Shown piece after piece: positions 1-8,895 of a DNA stretch of 46,635 bases (its first letter is position 1; each line of letters starts with the position of its first letter). The notes beneath the pieces were generated by a model. The model saw only the letters and a list, made by a program, of their open reading frames with translations. It was not told where the DNA came from and did not search any database. The translations under genes and the position numbers were made by a program. Source of the DNA: an uncultured Pelagibacteraceae bacterium (GTDB lineage Bacteria; Pseudomonadota; Alphaproteobacteria; Pelagibacterales; Pelagibacteraceae); contig CACENB010000007.1 in assembly GCA_902561015.1 (NCBI GenBank), forward strand, positions 1 through 46,635, read 5' to 3'.

Positions 1-1121
1 TAATGCTTACATGGCAAGAGTGTGAGACGGAATATAACGCTGTTAAAACGGTAGAATGTTACCAAAGACTTTTAGAAAAAGATGGTCAAAGAATAGTAGT
101 GTTTGATACTTTAGGAACACCAGGAGCATACGCTGTGATTAACCGTATGGCTAAAGACAATGTTGTTTTAGCTCAATATGGTTATGGAAGAACTGACGGT
201 GCTGATGGAAGAGTATGGCCTTGGGTATTTAATGCTGCAAGTCACTACTGGTCACAAATAGCGGTTAAACTGAAGTTTATGGCTCAAGTAGAGGGCGGTA
301 TAGATAAGATGAAAGGTAAAAAAATCGTTCACTTACACATTGACTCTGCTTACGGAAGAGAACCACTTCCAGCAATGAGAAAAATAACTTCCGATTGGGG
401 AATGAAATTAATTGAAATCTCAATTCCACCTCCAGGATTAGAGCAACAATCTCAATGGCTGCAAATCAGAAAAGAAAAACCTGATTGGGTTACTTTCTGG
501 GGAGCGGGTTCTGGAATGAATTCAACAGCAATGACTAACGCTGCTAGAATTAATTTCCCAAGAGATAGAATGATGTATGTAACATTCGGTGCTGCCGAAG
601 AGGATATGTATCCAGCAGGTGATGCAGCTAAGGGAACTTATGCTGTTGCAAATGCTTTACCAGGAGAATATCCATTAGTTAAAGACATTAAAGATAAAGT
701 ATATGGTGCCGGAAAAGGTAACTTAGCTGATCCAAATAGGATTGGTTCCGTTTACTGGAATAGAGGACTAGGTGCTGCCGTTATGTGGATTGAGGCGTTA
801 AGAATTGCTCAAAAAATGCATAACAAAGTTGGTAAAGCAGTAACTGGTGCTGAGTTTAGAGATGGTTATGAAAATTTAAACATGACTGAAGCTAGACTTA
901 CTGAACTTGGAGTTGGAGGAATGTTAGCTCCATTTGCTATTTCATGCGCAAACCATGAAGGTGCCGGTAAATTTGCTGTAATGCAGTGGGATGGAACTAA
1001 ATTCAATCAGGTAACTGGTTGGGAAGCTCCAGGTGATCCTGCATTTATTAGAGGTCTTGTAGAGGCATCTGCAGCGAAATTTGCTAAAGAAAACAACATT
1101 ACACCGAAAAAATGTGGATAA
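1..1121 (+). CDS. Branched-chain amino acid/amide-type ABC transporter substrate-binding protein, 5' end truncated by the window
   Basis: ORF 3..1121 encodes periplasmic-binding-protein type 1 sequence (KGKKIVHLHIDSAYGRE...). It has no signal peptide, so the true start lies upstream of the window. Followed by livF/livG/livH/livM-like genes. Confidence 0.9.
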   Translation, partial: MLTWQECETEYNAVKTVECYQRLLEKDGQRIVVFDTLGTPGAYAVINRMAKDNVVLAQYGYGRTDGADGRVWPWVFNAASHYWSQIAVKLKFMAQVEGGIDKMKGKKIVHLHIDSAYGREPLPAMRKITSDWGMKLIEISIPPPGLEQQSQWLQIRKEKPDWVTFWGAGSGMNSTAMTNAARINFPRDRMMYVTFGAAEEDMYPAGDAAKGTYAVANALPGEYPLVKDIKDKVYGAGKGNLADPNRIGSVYWNRGLGAAVMWIEALRIAQKMHNKVGKAVTGAEFRDGYENLNMTEARLTELGVGGMLAPFAISCANHEGAGKFAVMQWDGTKFNQVTGWEAPGDPAFIRGLVEASAAKFAKENNITPKKCG

Positions 1122-1148
1122 TTAATTTAGAAATAAATTAATATCTAC

Positions 1149-1193
1149 TAAAGGGGGAGTTTAGATAATCAAGTTATTCTAACTCCCCTTTAA
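1149..1193 (+). other. Intercistronic RNA hairpin between the substrate-binding protein gene and livF
   Basis: Imperfect inverted repeat taaagggggagtttagataa...ttattctaactccccttta. No following T-tract, so more like a processing or stability hairpin than a canonical terminator. Confidence 0.6.
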
Positions 1194-1229
1194 ATAAAAT
1201 TTAATATAAATATAATTGAAAAAAAATTA

Positions 1230-2045
1230 ATGAGCACTTCAACCAACATACTTGATATTAAAAATATCGAAGTAACATATGATAATGTTATTTTAGCTCT
1301 ACATGATGTTTCATTAAAAGTGCCAAAGGGAAAAGTAGTAGCACTACTTGGAGCAAATGGAGCGGGTAAGAGTACAACATTAAAAGCGGTTTCAACTATG
1401 CTAGCCTCAGAAAGAGGTAAAGTAACAAAAGGCACTATAGAATATGATGGTACCTCAATTGAAAAACAAAATCCCTCACAAATGGTTGGGCTTGGCATGG
1501 TTCAAGTATTAGAGGGCAGAAGATGTTTTGGCCACCTCACTGTTGAAGAAAATATTATTGCTGGGGCATACTCAAGAAAATTATCAAAAGGTGATATCAA
1601 TCAAGAATTAGAAAAAATATATACGTATTTCATAAGATTAAAGGAAAGAAGAAAAAGCCAAGCTGCATTTACATCAGGTGGAGAGCAACAAATGATAGCA
1701 GTTGCAAGAGCTATGATGGCAAAACCTAAAATGCTACTTTTAGATGAACCTACAATGGGTTTGGCACCCCAATTAGTAGCAGAGATTTTTAACATCGTTA
1801 AAGAGCTTAATCAGAAAGAAGGTGTCAGCATTCTACTAGCTGAGCAGAATACCAATGTTGCACTAAAAAATTCAGATTATGGCTATATAATTGAAACAGG
1901 CAGAGTTATGCTAGATGGTACAGCTCAAAGTTTATTGAGTAATGATCAGGTGAAAGAATTATATTTAGGTATTTCAAAGAAAGGTAGAAAAAATTTTAGA
2001 GATGTACTTAAAGAAGAAAGCTTAACGAAGAAAAAAATTAATTAA
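1230..2045 (+). CDS. livF: ABC transporter ATP-binding protein, LivF-like
   Basis: Walker A GANGAGKST, Walker B MLLLDEPTMGLAP; Liv operon context. Confidence 0.9.
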   Translation: MSTSTNILDIKNIEVTYDNVILALHDVSLKVPKGKVVALLGANGAGKSTTLKAVSTMLASERGKVTKGTIEYDGTSIEKQNPSQMVGLGMVQVLEGRRCFGHLTVEENIIAGAYSRKLSKGDINQELEKIYTYFIRLKERRKSQAAFTSGGEQQMIAVARAMMAKPKMLLLDEPTMGLAPQLVAEIFNIVKELNQKEGVSILLAEQNTNVALKNSDYGYIIETGRVMLDGTAQSLLSNDQVKELYLGISKKGRKNFRDVLKEESLTKKKIN

Positions 2046-2047
2046 AG

Positions 2048-2842
2048 ATGGCAATTGAGAGAAAATTTAAAATAGGTAAACCAATATTAGAGGTAAAAAA
2101 TATTTCCCTTTCTTTTGGTGGCGTTAAAGCAATAACTGATACCTCATTTGATGTACTTGAGCACGAGGTTAGGGCTATAATTGGACCTAATGGAGCTGGA
2201 AAAAGCTCAATGCTGAATTGTATAAATGGAATTTATAAGCCTCAACAAGGAACAGTTTCTTTTAAAGGAAAAGAAATTCCAAATATTACTCCCAATCTCA
2301 TGGCACAAATGGGCCTTTCTAGAACATTTCAAAACTTAGCTCTATTTAAAAGAATGTCAGTTCTGGATAATATTTTAGTAGGCCGAAAGCTTCACACGAA
2401 AACAAATTTTCTTGAAGTCGCTTTTCAACTACCTAAAGTTAAAAAAGAAGAAAAGATTAATAGAGAAAGATCTGAAGAAATAATCAGTTTTTTGGAAATA
2501 GAAGATATTAAAGATACGCCAGTTGGAAAACTTCCTTACGGATTACAAAAGAAAGTAGAATTAGGTCGTGCTCTTGCAACTGACTCATCTGTAATTTTAC
2601 TAGATGAGCCTATGGCTGGAATGAATGTTGAAGAAAAAAGGGACATGTGTAGGTTCATTTTAAAAGTAAATGATGAACTCGGCACAACTATGGTTCTTAT
2701 TGAGCATGATATGGGAGTAGTTATGGATATATCAGACAGAGTTGTAGTGCTTGATTATGGTAAAGTTATTGGCGATGGTACGCCTGATGAAGTAAGATCA
2801 AATCAAAAAGTAATAGATGCTTATTTAGGAGTAGAACACTAG
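2048..2842 (+). CDS. livG: ABC transporter ATP-binding protein, LivG-like
   Basis: Walker A GPNGAGKSS, Walker B VILLDEPMAGMN; 2 bp after livF. Confidence 0.9.
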   Translation: MAIERKFKIGKPILEVKNISLSFGGVKAITDTSFDVLEHEVRAIIGPNGAGKSSMLNCINGIYKPQQGTVSFKGKEIPNITPNLMAQMGLSRTFQNLALFKRMSVLDNILVGRKLHTKTNFLEVAFQLPKVKKEEKINRERSEEIISFLEIEDIKDTPVGKLPYGLQKKVELGRALATDSSVILLDEPMAGMNVEEKRDMCRFILKVNDELGTTMVLIEHDMGVVMDISDRVVVLDYGKVIGDGTPDEVRSNQKVIDAYLGVEH

Positions 2843-2851
2843 GATAAAAAT

Positions 2852-3760
2852 ATGGTTGAAGAATTATTATTTTTTATGGAAGTTTTAGTTGGCGGTTTGC
2901 TTGCTGGAACTATGTACTCATTGGTAGCTTTAGGATTTGTTCTAATTTTTAAAGCTTCAGCGACGTTTAACTTCTCTCAAGGAGCTATGGTTTTCTTCTC
3001 AGTTCTTGCTTTTGTTGGATTTATGCAAGACTTCAATATACCTTTCGTACTTGCATTCATTTTGGCTGCCCTTTTAATGGTAGTAGTTGGCTTATGCACT
3101 GAAAGATTTGTTTTAAGACCTTTAATGAACGCTAGCGAAGATACCGTATTAATGGCCACAATCGGTTTAGGATATGTTTTAGAAGGCTTGGCTCAGGCTG
3201 CATGGGGAGTAGAAGTAAGAAGATTAGATTTAGGTATAGGAGATTTTCCAGTGCCGTGGATTGCTGATAACTTAAAATTATTTATTAGTGCTCTTGATAT
3301 TACTGCAGGACTTGTTGCAGCTATAATGATTATTGGTTTATTCCTTCTGTTCAAATATACAAAAATTGGTCTTGGTTTGAGAGCTGTTGCAGATGATGCT
3401 GGTGCCGCAAGTTCAATAGGAATTCCTTTAAAACATATAATGTTATTAGTTTGGTCTGCTGCTGGAGTTGTGGCATTAGTTGCAGGATGTATGTGGGGTG
3501 CAAGAGCTGGTGTTCAATTTGCTCTTGTTGATTTAGCGTTAAAAGCTTTACCAGTTTTAATTATAGGTGGCTTTTCATCTATTCCAGGCGCAATTATTGG
3601 TGGCTTAATCATTGGTGCAGTAGAGAAAGTTTTAGAAGTATACATTGGACCGTTTTTTGGTGGCGCAATTGAAGGTTGGGCTCCTTACGTCTTAGCAATA
3701 TTCTTTTTATTATATAGACCGGAAGGTTTATTTGGAGAAAAAATTATTAGGAGAGTTTAG
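2852..3760 (+). CDS. livH: Branched-chain amino acid-type ABC permease, LivH-like
   Basis: Hydrophobic; GTMYSLVALGFVLIFKASATFNFSQGAM is typical of LivH. Confidence 0.9.
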   Translation: MVEELLFFMEVLVGGLLAGTMYSLVALGFVLIFKASATFNFSQGAMVFFSVLAFVGFMQDFNIPFVLAFILAALLMVVVGLCTERFVLRPLMNASEDTVLMATIGLGYVLEGLAQAAWGVEVRRLDLGIGDFPVPWIADNLKLFISALDITAGLVAAIMIIGLFLLFKYTKIGLGLRAVADDAGAASSIGIPLKHIMLLVWSAAGVVALVAGCMWGARAGVQFALVDLALKALPVLIIGGFSSIPGAIIGGLIIGAVEKVLEVYIGPFFGGAIEGWAPYVLAIFFLLYRPEGLFGEKIIRRV

Positions 3761-3763
3761 TTT

Positions 3764-4825
3764 ATGAAACCAGTATTTATGACTTATACAAAAAAAGACT
3801 TAATTAACTTAGCTGTTTGTATGGTTCTGAGTGTATTAGTAATACCTACATTTATTACAACAGAATATTGGTACACTTCTATATTGATACCTTGGCTTTG
3901 CTTAGCTTTAGCTACAATTGGACAGCAAATTGTTATGGGTTACACAGGACAATTAGCTTTAGGTGCTGCTGGATTTATGGCTGCAGGTGCTTTTGCTATG
4001 TTTAATCTTATTTTACGAGTACCTGATCTAGGTTTCGTGGGTTCACTTATAGTATCAGGTTTGATTGCTGCCGCTTTTGGAATTTTGTTTGGTTTACCAA
4101 GTTTAAAGGTAAGAGGAATTTATCTGATGGTAGCAACATTGGCCTCACAGTTCTTTATTATATGGATGATAGATAAATTTGGTTGGTTTAAAAACTACGA
4201 CTCATCAGGAATTATAACTGCACAAGACATAGTTATCTTAGGAAAACCATTTACAACCCCATTAGCTATGTATTTTGTATGTTTGGCTGTTACCACGGTT
4301 TTAACTTTACTAGCGATGAACATGGCTAGAGGTAGTACGGGTAGGAATTGGATGGCAGTTAGAGATATGGATATTGCTGCGGAGTCGATGGGAGTGTCAT
4401 TATTACGAACAAAAGTACAAGCTTTTGCAATCAGTGCATTTTATTGTGGAGTTGCAGGTGCACTCTTTGCATTTTGTTATTTAAAATCTTTAGAACCAGT
4501 TGCTTTTGATATTAAACTGTCTTTTAAAATATTATTTATGTGTATTTTGGGTGGACTTGGTACAATAAATGGTGCTTTTATAGGAGCAGCATTTATTTTA
4601 CTTTTCCCAGTTCTTCTTAATGCTATAGGTAATAATGTTTTTCATGGTGCCATTGATGCTACAATTATATCCTCAATTGAACAGGTAATATTTGGTGGTT
4701 TGATGATTATTTTCATGATTTATGAACCTTTGGGAATGGCAAAATTATGGGAAAATATAAAACAAAAATGGAAGACAAAAATCCCATCATCCACTAATTT
4801 AAAGTCTTTTGGTAAAAAAACTTAG
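3764..4825 (+). CDS. livM: Branched-chain amino acid-type ABC permease, LivM-like
   Basis: Hydrophobic; YTGQLALGAAGFMAAGAF and GGLGTINGAFIGAAFI motifs. Confidence 0.9.
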   Translation: MKPVFMTYTKKDLINLAVCMVLSVLVIPTFITTEYWYTSILIPWLCLALATIGQQIVMGYTGQLALGAAGFMAAGAFAMFNLILRVPDLGFVGSLIVSGLIAAAFGILFGLPSLKVRGIYLMVATLASQFFIIWMIDKFGWFKNYDSSGIITAQDIVILGKPFTTPLAMYFVCLAVTTVLTLLAMNMARGSTGRNWMAVRDMDIAAESMGVSLLRTKVQAFAISAFYCGVAGALFAFCYLKSLEPVAFDIKLSFKILFMCILGGLGTINGAFIGAAFILLFPVLLNAIGNNVFHGAIDATIISSIEQVIFGGLMIIFMIYEPLGMAKLWENIKQKWKTKIPSSTNLKSFGKKT

Positions 4826-4828
4826 GAA

Positions 4829-4912
4829 GTGGATAAAAAAAAATTAATTCTCGCGTTGATAGTAGGAATTATCATCGGATTGCTTGTAGAAAATAACTTT
4901 CTAATCGGCTAA
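4829..4912 (+). CDS. Putative 27-aa single-transmembrane small protein (GTG start), not in the supplied ORF track
   Basis: GTG GAT AAA AAA AAA TTA ATT CTC GCG TTG ATA GTA GGA ATT ATC ATC GGA TTG CTT GTA GAA AAT AAC TTT CTA ATC GGC TAA = MDKKKLILALIVGIIIGLLVENNFLIG. Starts 3 nt after the livM stop; 4-bp 3' overlap with the convergent gpsA-like ORF. Weakness: the AGGA motif is too close to GTG. Confidence 0.5.
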   Translation: MDKKKLILALIVGIIIGLLVENNFLIG

Positions 4913-5859
4913 ATTTTTCTATTATATAGTATCGTCTTTAGCAAATGAGCCATCAGCGGTATATTTTTTTTATTAATTTTTTTTAAGATATAAGGGGCAA
5001 TTTCTCTAGCTAATTGCTCACCTTCCACTGTATCTTTTGGCATAAACTTTTTTTTAGCTGTTGTGAATGTAAAACCTTTACCCAAAAAATCTCCCATTTT
5101 GCTGTTTCGTCCTCCCACAGCACTTACATATAAGTCACCAATACCAGCAAGTCCAAGTATCGTCGTCTCATCTCCTTTGAAATGTTTTATTAAAAATTTC
5201 ATCTCATTTACACTTTTTTGAAATAAATCTGATGAAGCATTTAAATTTTGACCTGAACCTATTACCATTGCATAAATATTCTTAATTGCTGAGCAAATTT
5301 CTACTCCAATAACATCTCTTGAAAATTCAGTCAGATAATATTTTGTTGATATCTGTTTTCCAATCCATTTAGCTATTTTGATATTCTTATTTGCGATTAC
5401 TACGCTTGTCTTGTTTTTTCTTGCTAATTCTTTAGCCAGACAAGGTCCTTTTAAAACTGATACATTTGCAACATTATAATTATTTTTGAGTAACCCTGAA
5501 ATAGTTAAGAGTTTTTTTCTTTTTTTGTCATATTTTAGTCCTTTAGTAAGAACTAGTAATGGTGTTTTTATTTTTAAGTCTTTCAACTCTTTTCCAATAA
5601 AATCAATTCCAGCAAGACTTAAGGCAATAACAATTAAATCAAATTTTTCCTTTAAAATATCTTTTGAATATTTTCTATACTGTAGCTTTTTTGGAAGATT
5701 AAGTTTTAGTGAGGGGTGAAATTTTTGCTTTGAAGATAAGTTTTTAATAAAAATTTTATTATATGGTTCTGTAATAATAACTTTATTATTATTTTCCAAA
5801 CACGGAACTGAAAAAGCAGAACCCATTGCACCACCACCAATAATTAATATTTTTTTCAT
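4909..5859 (-). CDS. gpsA: NAD(P)-dependent glycerol-3-phosphate dehydrogenase
   Basis: N-terminal IIGGGAMGSAF nucleotide-binding motif; GLAGIGDLYVSAVGGRNSKMGDFLGKG is typical of GpsA. Confidence 0.85.
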   Translation of the reverse strand: MKKILIIGGGAMGSAFSVPCLENNNKVIITEPYNKIFIKNLSSKQKFHPSLKLNLPKKLQYRKYSKDILKEKFDLIVIALSLAGIDFIGKELKDLKIKTPLLVLTKGLKYDKKRKKLLTISGLLKNNYNVANVSVLKGPCLAKELARKNKTSVVIANKNIKIAKWIGKQISTKYYLTEFSRDVIGVEICSAIKNIYAMVIGSGQNLNASSDLFQKSVNEMKFLIKHFKGDETTILGLAGIGDLYVSAVGGRNSKMGDFLGKGFTFTTAKKKFMPKDTVEGEQLAREIAPYILKKINKKNIPLMAHLLKTILYNRKI

Positions 5860-5925
5860 ATAGTTTTTCTTTGTATAAATATTAATATAGGTTTATTTAT
5901 AGTTTGAATATAAAAAAAATTTATA

Positions 5926-7047
5926 ATGCAAAATCTTAAATGGAAATACTCCAAATTCTTAATAAATAAAAACTTTCAATTTAGTAGAAACTATGTCTTA
6001 AAATATTTGCCATCAAATTTATTGGTCAATTCTCACAAAAGTATATCTAAATGGAAAGGATATAGTCCAACTCCATTATTAAAATTGAATAAATTAAATA
6101 AAAAACTCCAACTTAAGAATATATTTTATAAAGATGAGTCAAAACGATTTCACTTAAAATCCTTTAAAGCTCTAGGCGGAGCTTATGCAGTGGAGAAAAT
6201 TTCAAAAAAATCTAATAAAATAATTGTTTCATCAGCAACAGCCGGTAATCATGGGAGATCAGTAGCATGGGGAGCAAAAAGACTAAAATTGCAGTGTAAA
6301 ATTTTTGTTAGCCAATATGTAAGTGAAACAAGAGTGAAAGAAATTGAAAAATTTGGTGCTAATGTAATTAGAGTAAGAGGAAATTATGAAGCGTCATTGA
6401 AAGAATGCCAGTTACTCTCAAAAAAAAATAATTGGAAAATTGTTCAAGATGTATCGACAAAGAATTATAAGTATATTCCTCAACTAACAATGGCAGGATA
6501 CTCTATCTTAATCAAAGAAATTTCCAAACAAACTAATCAATATATTACTCATATATTTCTTCAAGCAGGAGTTGGTGGATTAGCTGCAGGGTTAGTTGCT
6601 GGAGTAGCAAAATATTTTAAAAAAATTCCAAAAATCATTATTGTTGAACCAGATAGAGCCGATTGCGTTCTTCAAAGTATTAAAAATAATAGGTTAAAAA
6701 AAATTAAGATAAGAAAAGAGAGCATTATGGGTGGTATGTCTTGCAATGAAATGTCTCTTGTGCCCTGGCAAATATTAAAAAAAGCTAGCAATTGTTGTGT
6801 ATCAATTTCAGATAAAAATGTTGCTAAAACAGTAGCAGGTTTAAAAGATAAAAAGTTTAGCAAAACTTCAATTATAGGTGGTGAATGCGCTACACCAGGA
6901 ATTATTGCTTTAGTTGGAATATGTAATAACGAAAAAGCAAGAAAATTGATTAACCTTAATAAAAGTTCAAATGTTTTAATTATTGGATGCGAAGGTAATG
7001 CAGATGTTAAACTATACAAACAACTGCTATCTAAAGGTAGAAAATAA
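5926..7047 (+). CDS. PLP-dependent diaminopropionate ammonia-lyase-like enzyme
   Basis: YKDESKRFHLKSFKALGGAYA (PLP lysine), SATAGNHGRSVAWGA, VEPDRADCVLQS; closest remembered pattern is DpaL. Confidence 0.75.
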   Translation: MQNLKWKYSKFLINKNFQFSRNYVLKYLPSNLLVNSHKSISKWKGYSPTPLLKLNKLNKKLQLKNIFYKDESKRFHLKSFKALGGAYAVEKISKKSNKIIVSSATAGNHGRSVAWGAKRLKLQCKIFVSQYVSETRVKEIEKFGANVIRVRGNYEASLKECQLLSKKNNWKIVQDVSTKNYKYIPQLTMAGYSILIKEISKQTNQYITHIFLQAGVGGLAAGLVAGVAKYFKKIPKIIIVEPDRADCVLQSIKNNRLKKIKIRKESIMGGMSCNEMSLVPWQILKKASNCCVSISDKNVAKTVAGLKDKKFSKTSIIGGECATPGIIALVGICNNEKARKLINLNKSSNVLIIGCEGNADVKLYKQLLSKGRK

Positions 7048-7054
7048 AATTTAT

Positions 7055-8476
7055 ATGACAAAAAACGCGATCACTTGGATAAGAGAGGATTTTAGAATTG
7101 CAAATAACCCTGCTCTTTCTTACGCAACTCAAAATCATGAGAGTGTGCTTGCACTATACATTTATAACAAAAATGACTTTGATGCTAAAAGAGAAGCACA
7201 AAAATGGTGGCTTTCAAAATCCTTGGAAATCTTTAAGTCTGAATTATCTAAGTTTAAGATCAATCTTCAAATATTAGCAGGTGATGAGCTGGATATATTT
7301 TCAAAAATTAAAAAAAAAGACAATATTTCGATATATTGGAATAAAATTTACGAACCAGACGTAATTGCAAAAGGGAAAAAAATCAGAGATATTTTTGTTA
7401 AAAATCAGATTAATTACAAATATTTTAAAGGAAATATTTTAAATGAATTTCAAGAAGTAACTAAGAATGATGGAACGCCTTTTAAAGTTTTCACGCCTTT
7501 TTGGAGAAATGCTGAACAAAAATTTTTAGGATCACCACCAAGTAAAAATTATAATATTAAAAAAAAAACAAAGTCACTAACATTCTTTAAAAATTGTATA
7601 GAACCAAAAGATATTCTTCCAAGAAAAAACTGGCATCAAAAGTTTGAAAAATATTGGAAGGTATCTGAGGAAGAGTCTAAAAAAATTCTAAAAAATCTAA
7701 TTGTTGATAAAATTAAAGATTATGGAACTGCAAGAGATTATCCTTCTGTCGAGGGTACATCGAAATTATCTCCTTATATAAAACATGGCCAAATTCACGT
7801 AAATACAATTTGGAAAAAGTGCAGTGAGATTAAATCGAAAGGAATTGGTTACAGAAAATATATTAATGAACTAGGTTGGCGTGAATTTTCACATAGTTTA
7901 ATTAATTATTTCCCAGAATTTTTAAAAGGAAATTATAGAAAAGAATTTGATAAGTTTCCTTGGGTCAAAAATGAAAAATTTTTAAAAGCGTGGAAATCAG
8001 GTATGACGGGTTATCCAATTGTTGATGCTGGGATGAGAGAACTTTATGAAACTGGTTGGATGCATAACCGGATAAGAATGGTTGTGGGTTCGTTTCTAGT
8101 AAAACATCTAAGAATAAATTGGACTGAAGGTGAAAAACATTTTAGAAATTGTTTATTAGATTTTAATAAAGCTAATAATGTAGCTCAATGGCAATGGGTT
8201 GCTGGTTGTGGTGCTGATGCAGCTCCCTATTTCAGAATATTCAATCCTATTCTTCAAGGTGAAAAATTTGATAAAGAGGGAAAGTACGTAAAAAAATGGG
8301 TACCAGAATTAAGTAAAGTTCCACAAAAATTTATTCACAAACCTTGGGAAATGGAAACTAAATATCAAGAGGCTATAGGAACCATTATCGGTAAAAATTA
8401 TCCTAAACCAATTGTAATTCATGAAGAGGCACGTGCGGCAGCTTTAAAAGCTTTTCAAAGTCTAAAAAAGAACTAA
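7055..8476 (+). CDS. phrB: Deoxyribodipyrimidine photolyase/cryptochrome family
   Basis: WIREDFRIANNPAL N-terminus; GYPIVDAGMRELYETGWMHNRIRMVVGSFLVK and AQWQWVAGCGADAAPYFRIFNP FAD-binding motifs. Start placed at ATG 7055 rather than the track start 6983. Confidence 0.95.
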   Translation: MTKNAITWIREDFRIANNPALSYATQNHESVLALYIYNKNDFDAKREAQKWWLSKSLEIFKSELSKFKINLQILAGDELDIFSKIKKKDNISIYWNKIYEPDVIAKGKKIRDIFVKNQINYKYFKGNILNEFQEVTKNDGTPFKVFTPFWRNAEQKFLGSPPSKNYNIKKKTKSLTFFKNCIEPKDILPRKNWHQKFEKYWKVSEEESKKILKNLIVDKIKDYGTARDYPSVEGTSKLSPYIKHGQIHVNTIWKKCSEIKSKGIGYRKYINELGWREFSHSLINYFPEFLKGNYRKEFDKFPWVKNEKFLKAWKSGMTGYPIVDAGMRELYETGWMHNRIRMVVGSFLVKHLRINWTEGEKHFRNCLLDFNKANNVAQWQWVAGCGADAAPYFRIFNPILQGEKFDKEGKYVKKWVPELSKVPQKFIHKPWEMETKYQEAIGTIIGKNYPKPIVIHEEARAAALKAFQSLKKN

Positions 8477-8895
8477 GACACTCCTAAAAAATGGTGGATA
8501 ATTACTCTTTTTTGAGGATTCAATCTATGCTCAAATAAATATATTCCCTGCCAAGTCCCTAAAAGTAATTTTCCACTCTTTATACTTAAAGAAATTTGAT
8601 TATTAGTTAACGCTGATTTTATATGGGCCGGCATATCATCCTCACCTTCAGTATTGTGTATGTATAATTTTTTATCCATTGGAGCTAATTTATCAAAGTG
8701 ATTAATTAAATCTGTCTGTACATCTGGATCTGCATTTTCTTGGATAATTAAGGATGCGCTTGTATGCTGTATACTTAAATTAATAATACCATCCTTAAAT
8801 TTATTTTTTTCTATCCATTCAATCGTTCTATTAGTAAATTCATAAAGCTTCTGACCCTTTGTATTAATTCTTAAACTAAAAAATTCTTGTCTCAT
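8473..8895 (-). CDS. YjbQ/UPF0047 family protein (secondary thiamine-phosphate synthase-like)
   Basis: LSIQHTSASLIIQENADPDVQTDL and GTWQGIYLFEHR motifs. Confidence 0.85.
   Translation of the reverse strand: MRQEFFSLRINTKGQKLYEFTNRTIEWIEKNKFKDGIINLSIQHTSASLIIQENADPDVQTDLINHFDKLAPMDKKLYIHNTEGEDDMPAHIKSALTNNQISLSIKSGKLLLGTWQGIYLFEHRLNPQKRVIIHHFLGVS

Noticed and set aside
1190-1498. Minus-strand ORF of 102 aa antisense to livF
   Set aside because: Lies opposite a confidently identified ATPase gene and its translation has no recognisable family; antisense ORFs are expected by chance.
6983-7054. Track start for the photolyase at 6983
   Set aside because: First 24 codons overlap the DpaL-like gene; MTKNAITWIREDFR from ATG 7055 matches photolyase N-termini.
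6672-7061. Minus-strand ORF of 129 aa antisense to the DpaL-like gene
   Set aside because: Low-complexity hydrophobic translation fully explained by the A-rich coding strand of the real gene.
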